A stretch of 20,836 bases of DNA from VGJW01 sp035286125 (GTDB lineage: Bacteria; Cyanobacteriota; Sericytochromatia; S15B-MN24; VGJW01): contig JAYKIS010000072.1 in the NCBI GenBank assembly GCA_035286125.1, positions 1 through 20,836 on the forward strand, written 5' to 3'. How positions within the stretch are numbered: the first letter of the stretch is position 1; every line of letters begins with the position of its first letter. Position numbers and translations under genes: made by a program. The notes beneath the pieces are model-generated. The model saw only the letters and a program-made list of their open reading frames with translations. It did not search any database and was not told the origin of the DNA. Below are positions 1-6,389 of the stretch, in pieces.

Positions 1-810
1 TCGGGCTTCATGGGCGAGAACGCCCTGTTCCTGCGCGGCTACAGCTCGGGCTACAACCACTACAGGGTCCGCTTTGGCGACACGGGGGCCGTGGCAGGCG
101 TCGACTCGTGGCCCAGCCTGAACAACATGCCGATCAACCACTACTTCAAGGGCGGCATCCTTCTGGGTAACTGGATGTACTGGTTCAATGACGGCAACGA
201 CTACGCTTCCGTCTATCGCGCGGCCTATGACCGCTCGAATGACAACCTGGGCCAGTTCAGCTACTACCAGGGCATGCCGACTGCCGGTTACAACCTGGCC
301 TTGCAGGTGGACAGCCGGGTCTATGTCTACGACATGTCTTCGGCGTGGACCGCGAAGCGCTATGCGACCATCGCGAACGACGGCTCGCTCAGCGGCTGGG
401 TCAACCAGGGGGACAACTGGGGCAACTACCGCTACGCGGACATCATCCGCGTGGGCAGCTACCTCTATCGCTTCGGCGGGGAGGGTGACCCGTCGGGATG
501 CTCGCGCGCACCCATCGGCAACGACGGGACCGTGGGCAACTTTGCCTACTACAGGGGCATGCCGAACGGCAACTACAACGGGGCGTCGGCGGCCCTCGTC
601 GGGAACTACGTCTACGTCATCGGCACCAACTACGACGGCGTCTGGTGCCGGGCGACGGTCAGCGGCCAGGGTGAACTGGGTGGCTGGGAGAACATGTCCG
701 GCAGCACGGCGCCGAATGCCTACAACCATGCGGACCGCTTCTACGTGAAGGGTGAGTACGCCTACTTCTTCAACTACTACGGGCTCTATCAGTCGCGTGT
801 CCTGAACTAG
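1..810 (+). CDS. Kelch-like beta-propeller protein, C-terminal part (5' end outside window)
   Basis: The reading frame is already open at base 1, so the ATG at base 10 is probably internal and the gene is truncated by the window. The visible ~269 residues are rich in Tyr, Asn, Gly and Trp. They repeat a blade-like unit of about 45-50 residues: a hydrophobic strand pair such as GNYVYVIG or GSYLYRFGG, then R(Y/A)xI.NDG(S/T)(L/V)xGW/F, then a 'xYYxGMP' turn (seen twice, YYQGMP and YYRGMP). This is the usual layout of bacterial kelch/galactose-oxidase-like propellers, which commonly mediate binding in secreted or surface proteins. No catalytic motif is visible and the signal peptide, if any, lies upstream. 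The gene ends in TAG followed closely by a strong terminator, so it ends its transcription unit. The fold call is by repeat pattern; the function is unknown. Confidence 0.7.
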   Translation, partial: SGFMGENALFLRGYSSGYNHYRVRFGDTGAVAGVDSWPSLNNMPINHYFKGGILLGNWMYWFNDGNDYASVYRAAYDRSNDNLGQFSYYQGMPTAGYNLALQVDSRVYVYDMSSAWTAKRYATIANDGSLSGWVNQGDNWGNYRYADIIRVGSYLYRFGGEGDPSGCSRAPIGNDGTVGNFAYYRGMPNGNYNGASAALVGNYVYVIGTNYDGVWCRATVSGQGELGGWENMSGSTAPNAYNHADRFYVKGEYAYFFNYYGLYQSRVLN

Positions 811-829
811 CCCATTGTCCGGGCGTCGC

Positions 830-886
830 CATCACCTGCCCCGCTACTGGTCGGGGCGGGTGATGACAGATTGTTTTTCTTTTGTT
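830..886 (+). terminator. Rho-independent terminator after the propeller gene
   Basis: A 14-bp stem pairs 830-843 (CATCACCTGCCCCG) with 852-865 (CGGGGCGGGTGATG) with one G-T wobble, around an 8-nt loop. It is followed after 5 nt by a T-rich tract (871-886, TTGTTTTTCTTTTGTT). This is the clearest intrinsic terminator in the window and it separates the propeller gene from the GH15 gene. Confidence 0.85.
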
Positions 887-890
887 AAAT
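863..890 (+). promoter_or_regulatory. Candidate promoter for the GH15 gene, possibly giving a leaderless mRNA
   Basis: ATGACA (863-868, 5/6 match to the -35 consensus) and TTAAAT (885-890, 4/6 match to the -10) are separated by 16 bp. The -10 lies 7 nt before the ATG at 898, so transcription would begin about at the start codon. No Shine-Dalgarno sequence precedes that ATG. The elements overlap the terminator stem and T tract, so the match may partly be chance. Confidence 0.35.
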
Positions 891-897
891 TGGCGTC

Positions 898-2952
898 ATG
901 TTCTCTTTTGTTGTCCGTTTTCTTGTCCTGGCCTCCCTGGTGGCGTGTGGCCGCCTGCCGGCCTTTGCGCCGGGGGATGCGCAACCGGATACCCTCCGGG
1001 GCGCCGGTCTCGACCTGTCCGGCCCGTCGTCGGCGATGTTCGGCGATTGTCCCAACTTCTCCCAAGTGGCCAACGGGGATGTCATGGCCGTCGTTTCCCG
1101 GGATTTCGGCAGGCTCTCCTCGCTTGGCGGCCTCATCGCGTGGCATGCGCCGAACCTTACGGAGAACCGCCTCCGCTTGCTGACGGTGGGCTTGCACGAC
1201 GGTACGCGGCATCGCTGGGCCGAGACATGGAAGCTGGTCGATCAGCGCGTCCTGCCTGACACCGGCATCGTCGAGACGCGGTTGCAGCACCCGGAGTTGC
1301 CGCTTGCGCTCGAAATCTCGGACGTGGCCCACCGCACCTTGCCGGGCGTGGTGCGTCGTGTCCGCCTGATCCACGTGGGCAATCGTCCCCTCGGCGGCCT
1401 CAGGCTCACGATCTTCGGACACGTCACGCTGGACCGTACGGGCAAGGGTGATGCCCTCGTGGTCGATACGGGTCGCCGTCGCCTCGTGCAGACCAACCCA
1501 GCGGAAGAGGTGGCTGCGGTCATCGGCGTCGATCAGCCCGTCACGGCATGGCAGGCCGGTCGATCGCTGCTCAGGGTCGGGTCGGGCGAGGATGCGTGGT
1601 TCGATGCCGATGACGGGCGCCTCAAGGGGGCGACCAAGGTCTCGGGCGTGGGGGCCAACGGTGCGTTGCAGGTCCAGGTTCCGGTTCTCGGAGCCGGAGA
1701 GCGCTGGGATCTGCAGGTCGCCATGGCGACGGCGCCCGATGCCCCGCGCAGTCAAGCTGTGGTCGATCGCCTGCTGCAGGAAGGACATGCAGCCCTCGTG
1801 GCCGCCGATGCCTCTTGGTGGAGGACCTGGCTGCAAGGCTCGGTCATGCCGGCAGGTCTGGACGCGCGCGAGGCCGCCGTGGTCCGCAGGGCGCTGGTCG
1901 TCCTGCACCAGTTGCAGTCGGCGACCGGGGGTGTGCTTGCATCCCCCTCGGCCTTGAGCCCGGCCTACAAGTATGTGTGGCTGCAGGATGCGGCCTTTGA
2001 TGCACGCGCCCTGATGGTCTCCGGTCATCGCGAGCAGGCGGCGGCCATCCTGCGTTTCCTGGCCCGGGTCCAGAAGCCGGACGGGGATTGGTGGGTCACC
2101 TACTTCACCGATGGACGGCCCAATTCGCTCTGGGAGCACGGCACCGAGTTCATGGGTGCACATTTCGTGACCACGGCGGGTGCCTACTTGGCGACCTATG
2201 GTGTCGACGAGACAGTCCGGGCGATCTGGCCGGCCGTGGCGCGGGCCGCGACCTTCATGGAGCGGCAGATGACGCCATCCGGCATCCTGGTTCCCTGCCG
2301 GGACCTCTGGGAGACCTTCACGGACAAGTCGTGGACCTACACCAATGCCTCGTTCGTCGGCGGGCTCGAGGATGCGTCCCGGATGGGGTACGCACTCGGC
2401 ATGCAGGCCGAGGCTCGCTCATTTGCCCGCTCTGCGGCGGATTTGCGCCGGGACATCCTGACGAAGATGGTCGTTGCCGAGGGCGGCTGGCTGGGCAAGG
2501 GTCTCAAGCCCGGTGCTGCCGCTCCCGATCCCGTGATTGACGCCTCGGTCGTCGGAGCCGGCTGGCCGTATGGCCTGGTGCCGCTTGACCACCCCGTCAT
2601 GACGGCCACGTTGGCCCGCGTCGAGACTCGCCTGACGGTGCCGGGCGGGGGCATTCGCCGGTACGAGGGTGACGGCTGGTTCGGTGGCCAAGGCTGGCCC
2701 GAGCTTCAGGACTGGATGGCCATCAGCCGGGCCGCCCGAGGCGAGCGTGCCTCCGCACTGGCGCACCACGGGACCAATACCGAGCGGGCCTGGACGACGG
2801 GCAGCTTGCAGATTGGCGAGGTCTACGATGCCAACCGCCGGGTCTTCCCCAGCGCCTTTCCCCTGGGCTGGGCCATGGCCAAGTACGTCCTTGCCAGCCA
2901 TGCCCTGCATGGTCCCGGCCATCCTGTCCTGCCCGCACGCCGGAATCCCTAG
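898..2952 (+). CDS. Glycoside hydrolase family 15 (glucoamylase-like) lipoprotein
   Basis: This is a 684-residue predicted exo-acting alpha-glucosidase, exported and lipid-anchored. Residues 1-17 form a lipoprotein signal with lipobox LVAC (Cys17). Residues ~40-300 look like the beta-sandwich N-domain of bacterial GH15 enzymes; ~325-670 form the (alpha/alpha)6 barrel. Visible GH15 landmarks are YKYVWLQD (357-364), DLWE with likely general acid Glu472, the following YTNASFVGGLEDA segment, and IGEVYD with likely general base Glu641 before PLGWAMAKYV. The usual Arg of the 'W-x-R-D' substrate motif is Gln363, which could change substrate preference. The expected role is release of glucose from starch/glycogen-type or related alpha-glucans outside the cytoplasm; the exact substrate is not decidable. 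The ATG at 898 is chosen because it gives an intact lipoprotein signal, but no ribosome binding site is visible. It is probably monocistronic. Confidence 0.82.
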   Translation: MFSFVVRFLVLASLVACGRLPAFAPGDAQPDTLRGAGLDLSGPSSAMFGDCPNFSQVANGDVMAVVSRDFGRLSSLGGLIAWHAPNLTENRLRLLTVGLHDGTRHRWAETWKLVDQRVLPDTGIVETRLQHPELPLALEISDVAHRTLPGVVRRVRLIHVGNRPLGGLRLTIFGHVTLDRTGKGDALVVDTGRRRLVQTNPAEEVAAVIGVDQPVTAWQAGRSLLRVGSGEDAWFDADDGRLKGATKVSGVGANGALQVQVPVLGAGERWDLQVAMATAPDAPRSQAVVDRLLQEGHAALVAADASWWRTWLQGSVMPAGLDAREAAVVRRALVVLHQLQSATGGVLASPSALSPAYKYVWLQDAAFDARALMVSGHREQAAAILRFLARVQKPDGDWWVTYFTDGRPNSLWEHGTEFMGAHFVTTAGAYLATYGVDETVRAIWPAVARAATFMERQMTPSGILVPCRDLWETFTDKSWTYTNASFVGGLEDASRMGYALGMQAEARSFARSAADLRRDILTKMVVAEGGWLGKGLKPGAAAPDPVIDASVVGAGWPYGLVPLDHPVMTATLARVETRLTVPGGGIRRYEGDGWFGGQGWPELQDWMAISRAARGERASALAHHGTNTERAWTTGSLQIGEVYDANRRVFPSAFPLGWAMAKYVLASHALHGPGHPVLPARRNP

Positions 2953-2963
2953 GTCTCACGGCT

Positions 2964-3000
2964 CCTGCGGCGTCCTGCTTCGGTTCGCAAGTCCCGCAGG
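2964..3000 (+). other. Weak inverted repeat after the GH15 gene
   Basis: A 7-bp inverted repeat (CCTGCGG at 2964-2970, CCGCAGG at 2994-3000) with a 23-nt loop lies 12 bp past the GH15 stop codon. There is no T tract after it, so it is at best a weak or Rho-assisted 3' end. The rest of the 2953-3126 gap holds GATAAT (3010-3015), which resembles a -10 element, and the Pho-box-like repeats. Confidence 0.25.
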
Positions 3001-3031
3001 TGAAGGCGCGATAATCAGCGGGTGAAGCTTG

Positions 3032-3060
3032 CTGTAACGCGGCTGTAACGGGGTGACAAC
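3032..3060 (+). promoter_or_regulatory. Pho-box-like direct repeats upstream of the lipase gene
   Basis: CTGTAAC occurs perfectly at 3032-3038 and 3043-3049, giving an 11-bp period with a 4-bp GCGG spacer. A degenerate third unit (TGACAAC, 3054-3060) keeps the same 11-bp step. Two 7-bp direct repeats one helical turn apart is the known architecture of PhoB boxes (CTGTCAT-N4-CTGTCAT), and cyanobacterial SphR boxes use the same period. A convincing -10 element downstream is not evident. The repeats end 67 bp before the preferred lipase start at 3127. Confidence 0.68.
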
Positions 3061-3126
3061 AAGGTGTTCCGTGACGGCCGGCGGTCGTCCGGACGGGGGG
3101 GCGGGGTGCTGGGACGCGTATCGGCG

Positions 3127-4392
3127 ATGTCGCGGGGGCTTCGTGCCCTGGCGTTGCTGCCTGCGCTCGTCGGGTGCGGGGCACCCGCTGCCTCGCTCCA
3201 GGGGCCTGTGCCCGCAGGCGTGGCCGCAAGGGCTGCAGCGGGCCCTACGGCCACAGGCTATGCGATCACCCGCAAGACCAACCTTGGCGTCTGGGCCTTC
3301 GTCGAGCGCATGGACCACGGGGCTGCAGCCTTTCCCGATGAGGCGAGCCGGCCCAATGGCCGACAGCGCGAGGAGACGGTCGTGGCGGCATTCGGGACGG
3401 AGCGGCCTGCGTCCCGGCAGGTCCTGCTGCACGCCATGCCGGGCTGGGATCGTCGGAATACCGTGCCGGTCCTGCTCGTGCACGGGGCCATCGCCGATGC
3501 CGAGAGCGCGTGGGTGGCTCCTCACGGCAAGGAAGGACTGGCGCCCTGGTTGGCTGCCCGGGGGCGCGCGGTCTTTGCCGTCACCTTCGCCCATCGGCAT
3601 GGGGACAACCTGCTGCAGGCCGAGCACGTCGCGGGCGCCATGGCCAGGATCAGGGAACTCACGGGCGCGCCCCGGGTCGATGTCGTGGCCCACTCCAAGG
3701 GCGTGGCTGCCGTCCGGGCCCACGTCAGCGGCGTGCGGATGCCCTGGGGGCGGCCGTACGTCGGAGATGTCCGCAAGCTGGTCCTGCTTGGCGGGCCCTT
3801 GCTGGGCCTCGACTACACCTACCGCCACCCTTCTGTTCATTTCGGGCTCGTGCCCGAACTGGATCATCCGCTACGCAACGCGCCCACGGCGTGGGAGCGG
3901 ATGGTGGTCTTCGGACTCTGGAAGGACATCGGTTCCCAGTCTTTCATGACGGACCGTGGCAACTTCTTCCCGGGCCAGGCGCAGCTGCTTCATCGGTGGG
4001 ACCGCGAGTATCCCCTGTCGCCCCTCGAGCCCGATGTCCACGCGACCTACCACGGCGGCAAAGGCCTGATCAGCGAGAGCCGGGGCATCGATGCTGCCAT
4101 CAGGGCCGGTGGCAACTTCATCGATCGACTGCGCCGCCATCCCCTGCCCAAGGGGCTTGACCTGGCGGTGGCAGCCGGGAACAGGGCCACCATGACGACG
4201 GTCCTGAACGAAAAGGACGGCCCTTCGGACGGTGTGGTGTTTGTCTCATCGGCAACCCATACCGACGACATGCTCGAGGCGGGTGCGGATCTGGTGGCGC
4301 GCGACGTGTTGCCGGTCAACCACATGGAATTGCTCTACCATCCCCGCTCACGGGCGTGGCTGGCTGACGTCCTGGATCGCCCGGAGCTGTAA
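3127..4392 (+). CDS. Alpha/beta-hydrolase (lipase/esterase-type) lipoprotein
   Basis: This is a 421-residue predicted exported, lipid-anchored ester hydrolase. The ATG at 3127 is preferred over an upstream GTG at 3064 because it starts a compact lipoprotein signal (basic n-region, hydrophobic core, lipobox LVGC with Cys17), whereas the upstream start would add a charged leader and sit 4 bp from the Pho-box repeats. Hydrolase landmarks are LLVHG (oxyanion region, about 116-120), the nucleophile elbow AHSKG with Ser190, a plausible acid Asp368 in GPSDGVV, and a plausible His399 in VNHMELL. The fold resembles bacterial lipase/PHB-depolymerase-like hydrolases; the substrate could be triacylglycerol, a phospholipid or an extracellular polyester. 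It stands directly before the PHA block and has Pho-box-like repeats upstream, so phosphate-dependent expression is inferred. The TAA stop is part of the next pair of repeats. Confidence 0.75.
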   Translation: MSRGLRALALLPALVGCGAPAASLQGPVPAGVAARAAAGPTATGYAITRKTNLGVWAFVERMDHGAAAFPDEASRPNGRQREETVVAAFGTERPASRQVLLHAMPGWDRRNTVPVLLVHGAIADAESAWVAPHGKEGLAPWLAARGRAVFAVTFAHRHGDNLLQAEHVAGAMARIRELTGAPRVDVVAHSKGVAAVRAHVSGVRMPWGRPYVGDVRKLVLLGGPLLGLDYTYRHPSVHFGLVPELDHPLRNAPTAWERMVVFGLWKDIGSQSFMTDRGNFFPGQAQLLHRWDREYPLSPLEPDVHATYHGGKGLISESRGIDAAIRAGGNFIDRLRRHPLPKGLDLAVAAGNRATMTTVLNEKDGPSDGVVFVSSATHTDDMLEAGADLVARDVLPVNHMELLYHPRSRAWLADVLDRPEL

Positions 4393-4425
4393 CGGGCCTG
4401 TAACCGCGACCCTGCAGGCTGTATT
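4387..4425 (+). promoter_or_regulatory. Pho-box-like direct repeats and -10 upstream of the PHA genes
   Basis: CTGTAAC is repeated perfectly at 4387-4393 and 4398-4404, again with an 11-bp period. The first copy contains the TAA stop codon of the lipase gene. TGTATT (4420-4425, 4/6 match to TATAAT) starts 15 bp after the second repeat. That agrees with PhoB-dependent promoters, where the box replaces the -35 and lies about 10 bp upstream of the -10. The first PHA-block gene starts at 4471. Confidence 0.72.
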
Positions 4426-4470
4426 CGTAGATGGCCAGAGGGCCATCCGAATCACCCGAGGATCGATAGG

Positions 4471-4917
4471 ATGCCTGTTGCCAGCCCCTTGGAAAATCTG
4501 GCTGCCCAGTTGTTTCGCGAAGGGTATGCCTTTGCCGAGACGGTCGTCAGCAAGCCCCTTCAGGCGGCGCTGGGCACCGATGCCGCCGGCCAGATGCTGA
4601 GCGCGGTGCGCGACACCTACGCCCTCGGACGTCAGACGGGCGACGAGGCCCTCGAGCAGGGTTGGCAGCGGATGAGGCTGGCAAGCCACGGTGAATTGGC
4701 GCGTGTCGCCGGTTTGGTCGTGCAGGTGGATGGCCGGGCTGCCGACATCGAGGACCGTTTGGCTTCCCTCGAGGACCTCGTGCGTATGCAGCACGCGTTG
4801 ATCGCGCGTCAGACAGAGCAACTCGAAGCCCTCGTTCAGCTTGTTGGCACGGGTGCCGACGCCGTTTCGGGCCCGGTATCCCGTCCGGTCAGGCCAACCC
4901 GCAAGCCTGCCCCCTGA
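4471..4917 (+). CDS. Small PhaE/PhaR-like or phasin-like PHA granule protein
   Basis: This is a 148-residue, mostly helical soluble protein. The segment at about residues 72-115 (SHGELARVAGLVVQVDGR, then AADIEDRLASLEDLV) resembles the C-terminal conserved helix of PhaE (class III) and PhaR (class IV) synthase subunits, where 'TRxDxxRLAxxxxxLExKVDxIExxL' is typical. It has heptad character suited to a coiled coil. The C-terminus is a short Pro/Arg/Lys tail. Known PhaE proteins are about 350 residues and PhaR about 200, so this would be a reduced version; a phasin is the alternative. GAGG at 4458-4461 gives a 9-nt spacing to the ATG. It is first in the PHA block behind the Pho-box-like repeats, 54 bp before the next small gene. 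The expected role is to bind or activate PhaC on the granule surface (inference). Confidence 0.6.
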   Translation: MPVASPLENLAAQLFREGYAFAETVVSKPLQAALGTDAAGQMLSAVRDTYALGRQTGDEALEQGWQRMRLASHGELARVAGLVVQVDGRAADIEDRLASLEDLVRMQHALIARQTEQLEALVQLVGTGADAVSGPVSRPVRPTRKPAP

Positions 4918-4934
4918 TCCTGTTTCACGAACCC

Positions 4935-4950
4935 GGGCGGCGTGCCGCCC
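4935..4950 (+). other. Intercistronic GC-rich hairpin
   Basis: GGGCGGC (4935-4941) and GCCGCCC (4944-4950) form a nearly perfect palindrome between the two small PHA-block genes. There is no T tract, and a strong ribosome binding site follows at 4961-4967. It could act as an mRNA-stability or stoichiometry element rather than a terminator. The function is an inference. Confidence 0.4.
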
Positions 4951-4973
4951 AAGCGAGCCTGAGGAGGGCACCG

Positions 4974-5258
4974 ATGGAGAAGATGGTCGAGATGATGCAG
5001 CCCTGGATGAACGCGGTTGATCCCACCCGGCCGATGATTGCGATGATGCGTCACGGCCTGGAGACGATGGAGATCGCCGGCACCCGCTGGGAGGAGGGCG
5101 CACGGCAGATGCTGGACTTCTGGTCCGTTGCCCGCAAGGACGCCGTCAAGGTCATGGGCGTCACGCTCGATACCGTGGCCACCGAAGGCCCGGCCTACGT
5201 GGGCCGCTTGGCCGATGTGATGGCCGAGGTGGTGCCGACCCCCAAGTCCGCCGCTTAG
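4974..5258 (+). CDS. Small helical PHA-associated protein (phasin-like), 94 aa
   Basis: A 94-residue protein rich in Met, Ala and Glu, predicted to be all helical and amphipathic. It has no signal peptide or membrane segment. The ATG at 4974 is preceded by GAGGAGG (4961-4967), one of the strongest ribosome binding sites in the window, which suggests high protein yield as for phasins. It lies between the PhaE/PhaR-like gene and phaC, 25 bp before the synthase. I cannot match it confidently to a named family. Candidates are a short phasin that coats PHA granules, or a second fragment-like partner that together with the 148-residue protein replaces a full-length PhaE. Its role in PHA metabolism rests on position and composition. 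Confidence 0.55.
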   Translation: MEKMVEMMQPWMNAVDPTRPMIAMMRHGLETMEIAGTRWEEGARQMLDFWSVARKDAVKVMGVTLDTVATEGPAYVGRLADVMAEVVPTPKSAA

Positions 5259-5283
5259 GCTGACCCTTCGAGGAACTGCAAAG

Positions 5284-6348
5284 ATGACGCGTCCGATGCT
5301 CCCGCTGGCCACCGAAGAAGGCCTCGGCCAGGCCCTGAAGGCCCTCAAGGGCTTTCGCGCCGCCTTTCCGTTGCAGTCTGCCCGCGTGGGGCAGACCCCG
5401 AAGCAGGTGGTCTGGTCCCGCAACAAGGCAAGGCTCTACCGTTACGAGGGCCAGGGGGAGCGTCGGCACGCCACGCCCATCCTGTTCGTCTACGCCTTGA
5501 TCAACAAGCCCTACATCCTGGATCTGCAGCCGGGCTCGAGCCTGATCGAGTACCTGGTGGAGCAGGGCCGTGACGTCTACATGATCGACTGGGGCGTGCC
5601 GGGGGAGGAAGACGGGGGCATGACCCTGGCCGACCTCGTCACGGGGATGATGCCGTCGGCCGTCCGGGCGGCCTTGCGCTGCTCGGGTGTCGAACGCCTG
5701 ACCATGTTCGGCTATTGCCAGGGTGGAACGCTGGCTGCGATGTATGCGGCGCTGGACGAGGGGCGGACCCTGGCAAACCTGGTCCTGCTGACGACACCCA
5801 TCGACTTTGCCGAGGCCGGTCTCTATTCGAACTGGCTGAATCCCGAGCATGCCGACATCGATCGCCTGGCCGACAGCATGAAGCTGGTTCCGGCCGAGCT
5901 CATGGATTTCGGAGCCAAGATGCTCAAGCCGATTCAGAACTGGGTCTCGCCCTACGTCCGGCTTTTCGAGAAACTCGACGACGAGGATTTCGTCGACAAC
6001 TGGCGGGCAATGAACGGCTGGGTCTCGGACGGCATCCCCATGCCTGCCGAAATCTACCGGCAATGGGCCAAGGACTTCTACCAGGGCAACAAGCTCGTCA
6101 AGGGCACGGTCAAGTTGGGCGCGAAGCGCGTGGACCTCTCCCGGATCAGCTGTCCCCTTCTGGTCGTGCATGCGACGCTCGACCACATCGTGCCGACGTG
6201 CCAGTCCACCGTCGTTGCCGACCTCGTGTCCTCCAAGGACGTCACGGTGCTGCCCGTCAAGGCAGGCCATGTCGGCGTCGTGGTGGGCAAGGGGGCGCGC
6301 AAGCACTTCTTCCCCCAACTGGACGCGTGGTTGCAGGTCCGCTCCTGA
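5284..6348 (+). CDS. phaC: Class III-type poly(R)-hydroxyalkanoate synthase subunit PhaC
   Basis: This 354-residue cytosolic polymerase joins (R)-3-hydroxyacyl-CoA units into PHA at the granule surface. The length fits class III/IV PhaC (about 355) rather than class I/II (about 560-600). The alpha/beta-hydrolase core is clear: the lipase-like box GYCQGG has the nucleophile Cys145, the general acid/base pair is Asp300 (in LDHIVP) and His329 (in AGHVG), and the conserved DVYMIDWG segment is at 97-104. These positions almost coincide with the catalytic triad of the Allochromatium vinosum enzyme. GAGGAA at 5270-5275 precedes the ATG. Class III/IV enzymes need a PhaE or PhaR partner, and the 148-residue upstream product is the best candidate. 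No thiolase gene is in the window. A hairpin overlaps the stop codon. Confidence 0.93.
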   Translation: MTRPMLPLATEEGLGQALKALKGFRAAFPLQSARVGQTPKQVVWSRNKARLYRYEGQGERRHATPILFVYALINKPYILDLQPGSSLIEYLVEQGRDVYMIDWGVPGEEDGGMTLADLVTGMMPSAVRAALRCSGVERLTMFGYCQGGTLAAMYAALDEGRTLANLVLLTTPIDFAEAGLYSNWLNPEHADIDRLADSMKLVPAELMDFGAKMLKPIQNWVSPYVRLFEKLDDEDFVDNWRAMNGWVSDGIPMPAEIYRQWAKDFYQGNKLVKGTVKLGAKRVDLSRISCPLLVVHATLDHIVPTCQSTVVADLVSSKDVTVLPVKAGHVGVVVGKGARKHFFPQLDAWLQVRS

Positions 6349-6354
6349 GCGGAC
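6337..6354 (+). terminator. Hairpin over the phaC stop codon (possible attenuator)
   Basis: GTCCGCT (6337-6343) pairs perfectly with AGCGGAC (6348-6354) around a 4-nt CCTG loop that runs into the TGA stop. Only two T residues follow, so termination would be partial at most. It could set a boundary between the PHA block and the phosphate block. Confidence 0.35.
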
Positions 6355-6383
6355 TTGCGGCCCGTGCCGCCGCGGCCTAGCAT
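6355..6383 (+). promoter_or_regulatory. Candidate promoter before the unrecognised two-TM gene
   Basis: TTGCGG (6355-6360) and TAGCAT (6378-6383) are separated by 17 bp. The -10-like element ends 6 nt before the GTG start at 6390, so any transcript would be leaderless or nearly so. The match to consensus is modest (3/6 and 4/6), and read-through from phaC is an equally good explanation. Confidence 0.28.
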
Positions 6384-6389
6384 GCCGGG

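Noticed and set aside
280..292. Single GTTACAA (reverse complement of a TGTAAC half-site) inside the propeller gene
   Set aside because: There is no partner at 11 bp and it lies within coding sequence, so it is not a Pho-box candidate.
871..899. TTGTTTT / TTGTTAA / GCGTCAT with an 11-bp step, resembling another Pho box before the GH15 gene
   Set aside because: The first two units are the T tract of the intrinsic terminator and the third overlaps the start codon. None matches the CTGTAAC half-site, so the periodicity is more likely chance.
3064..3126. Upstream GTG start extending the lipase by 21 residues
   Set aside because: It would put an Arg/Gly-rich leader before a complete lipoprotein signal and place the start codon 4 bp from the Pho-box-like repeats.
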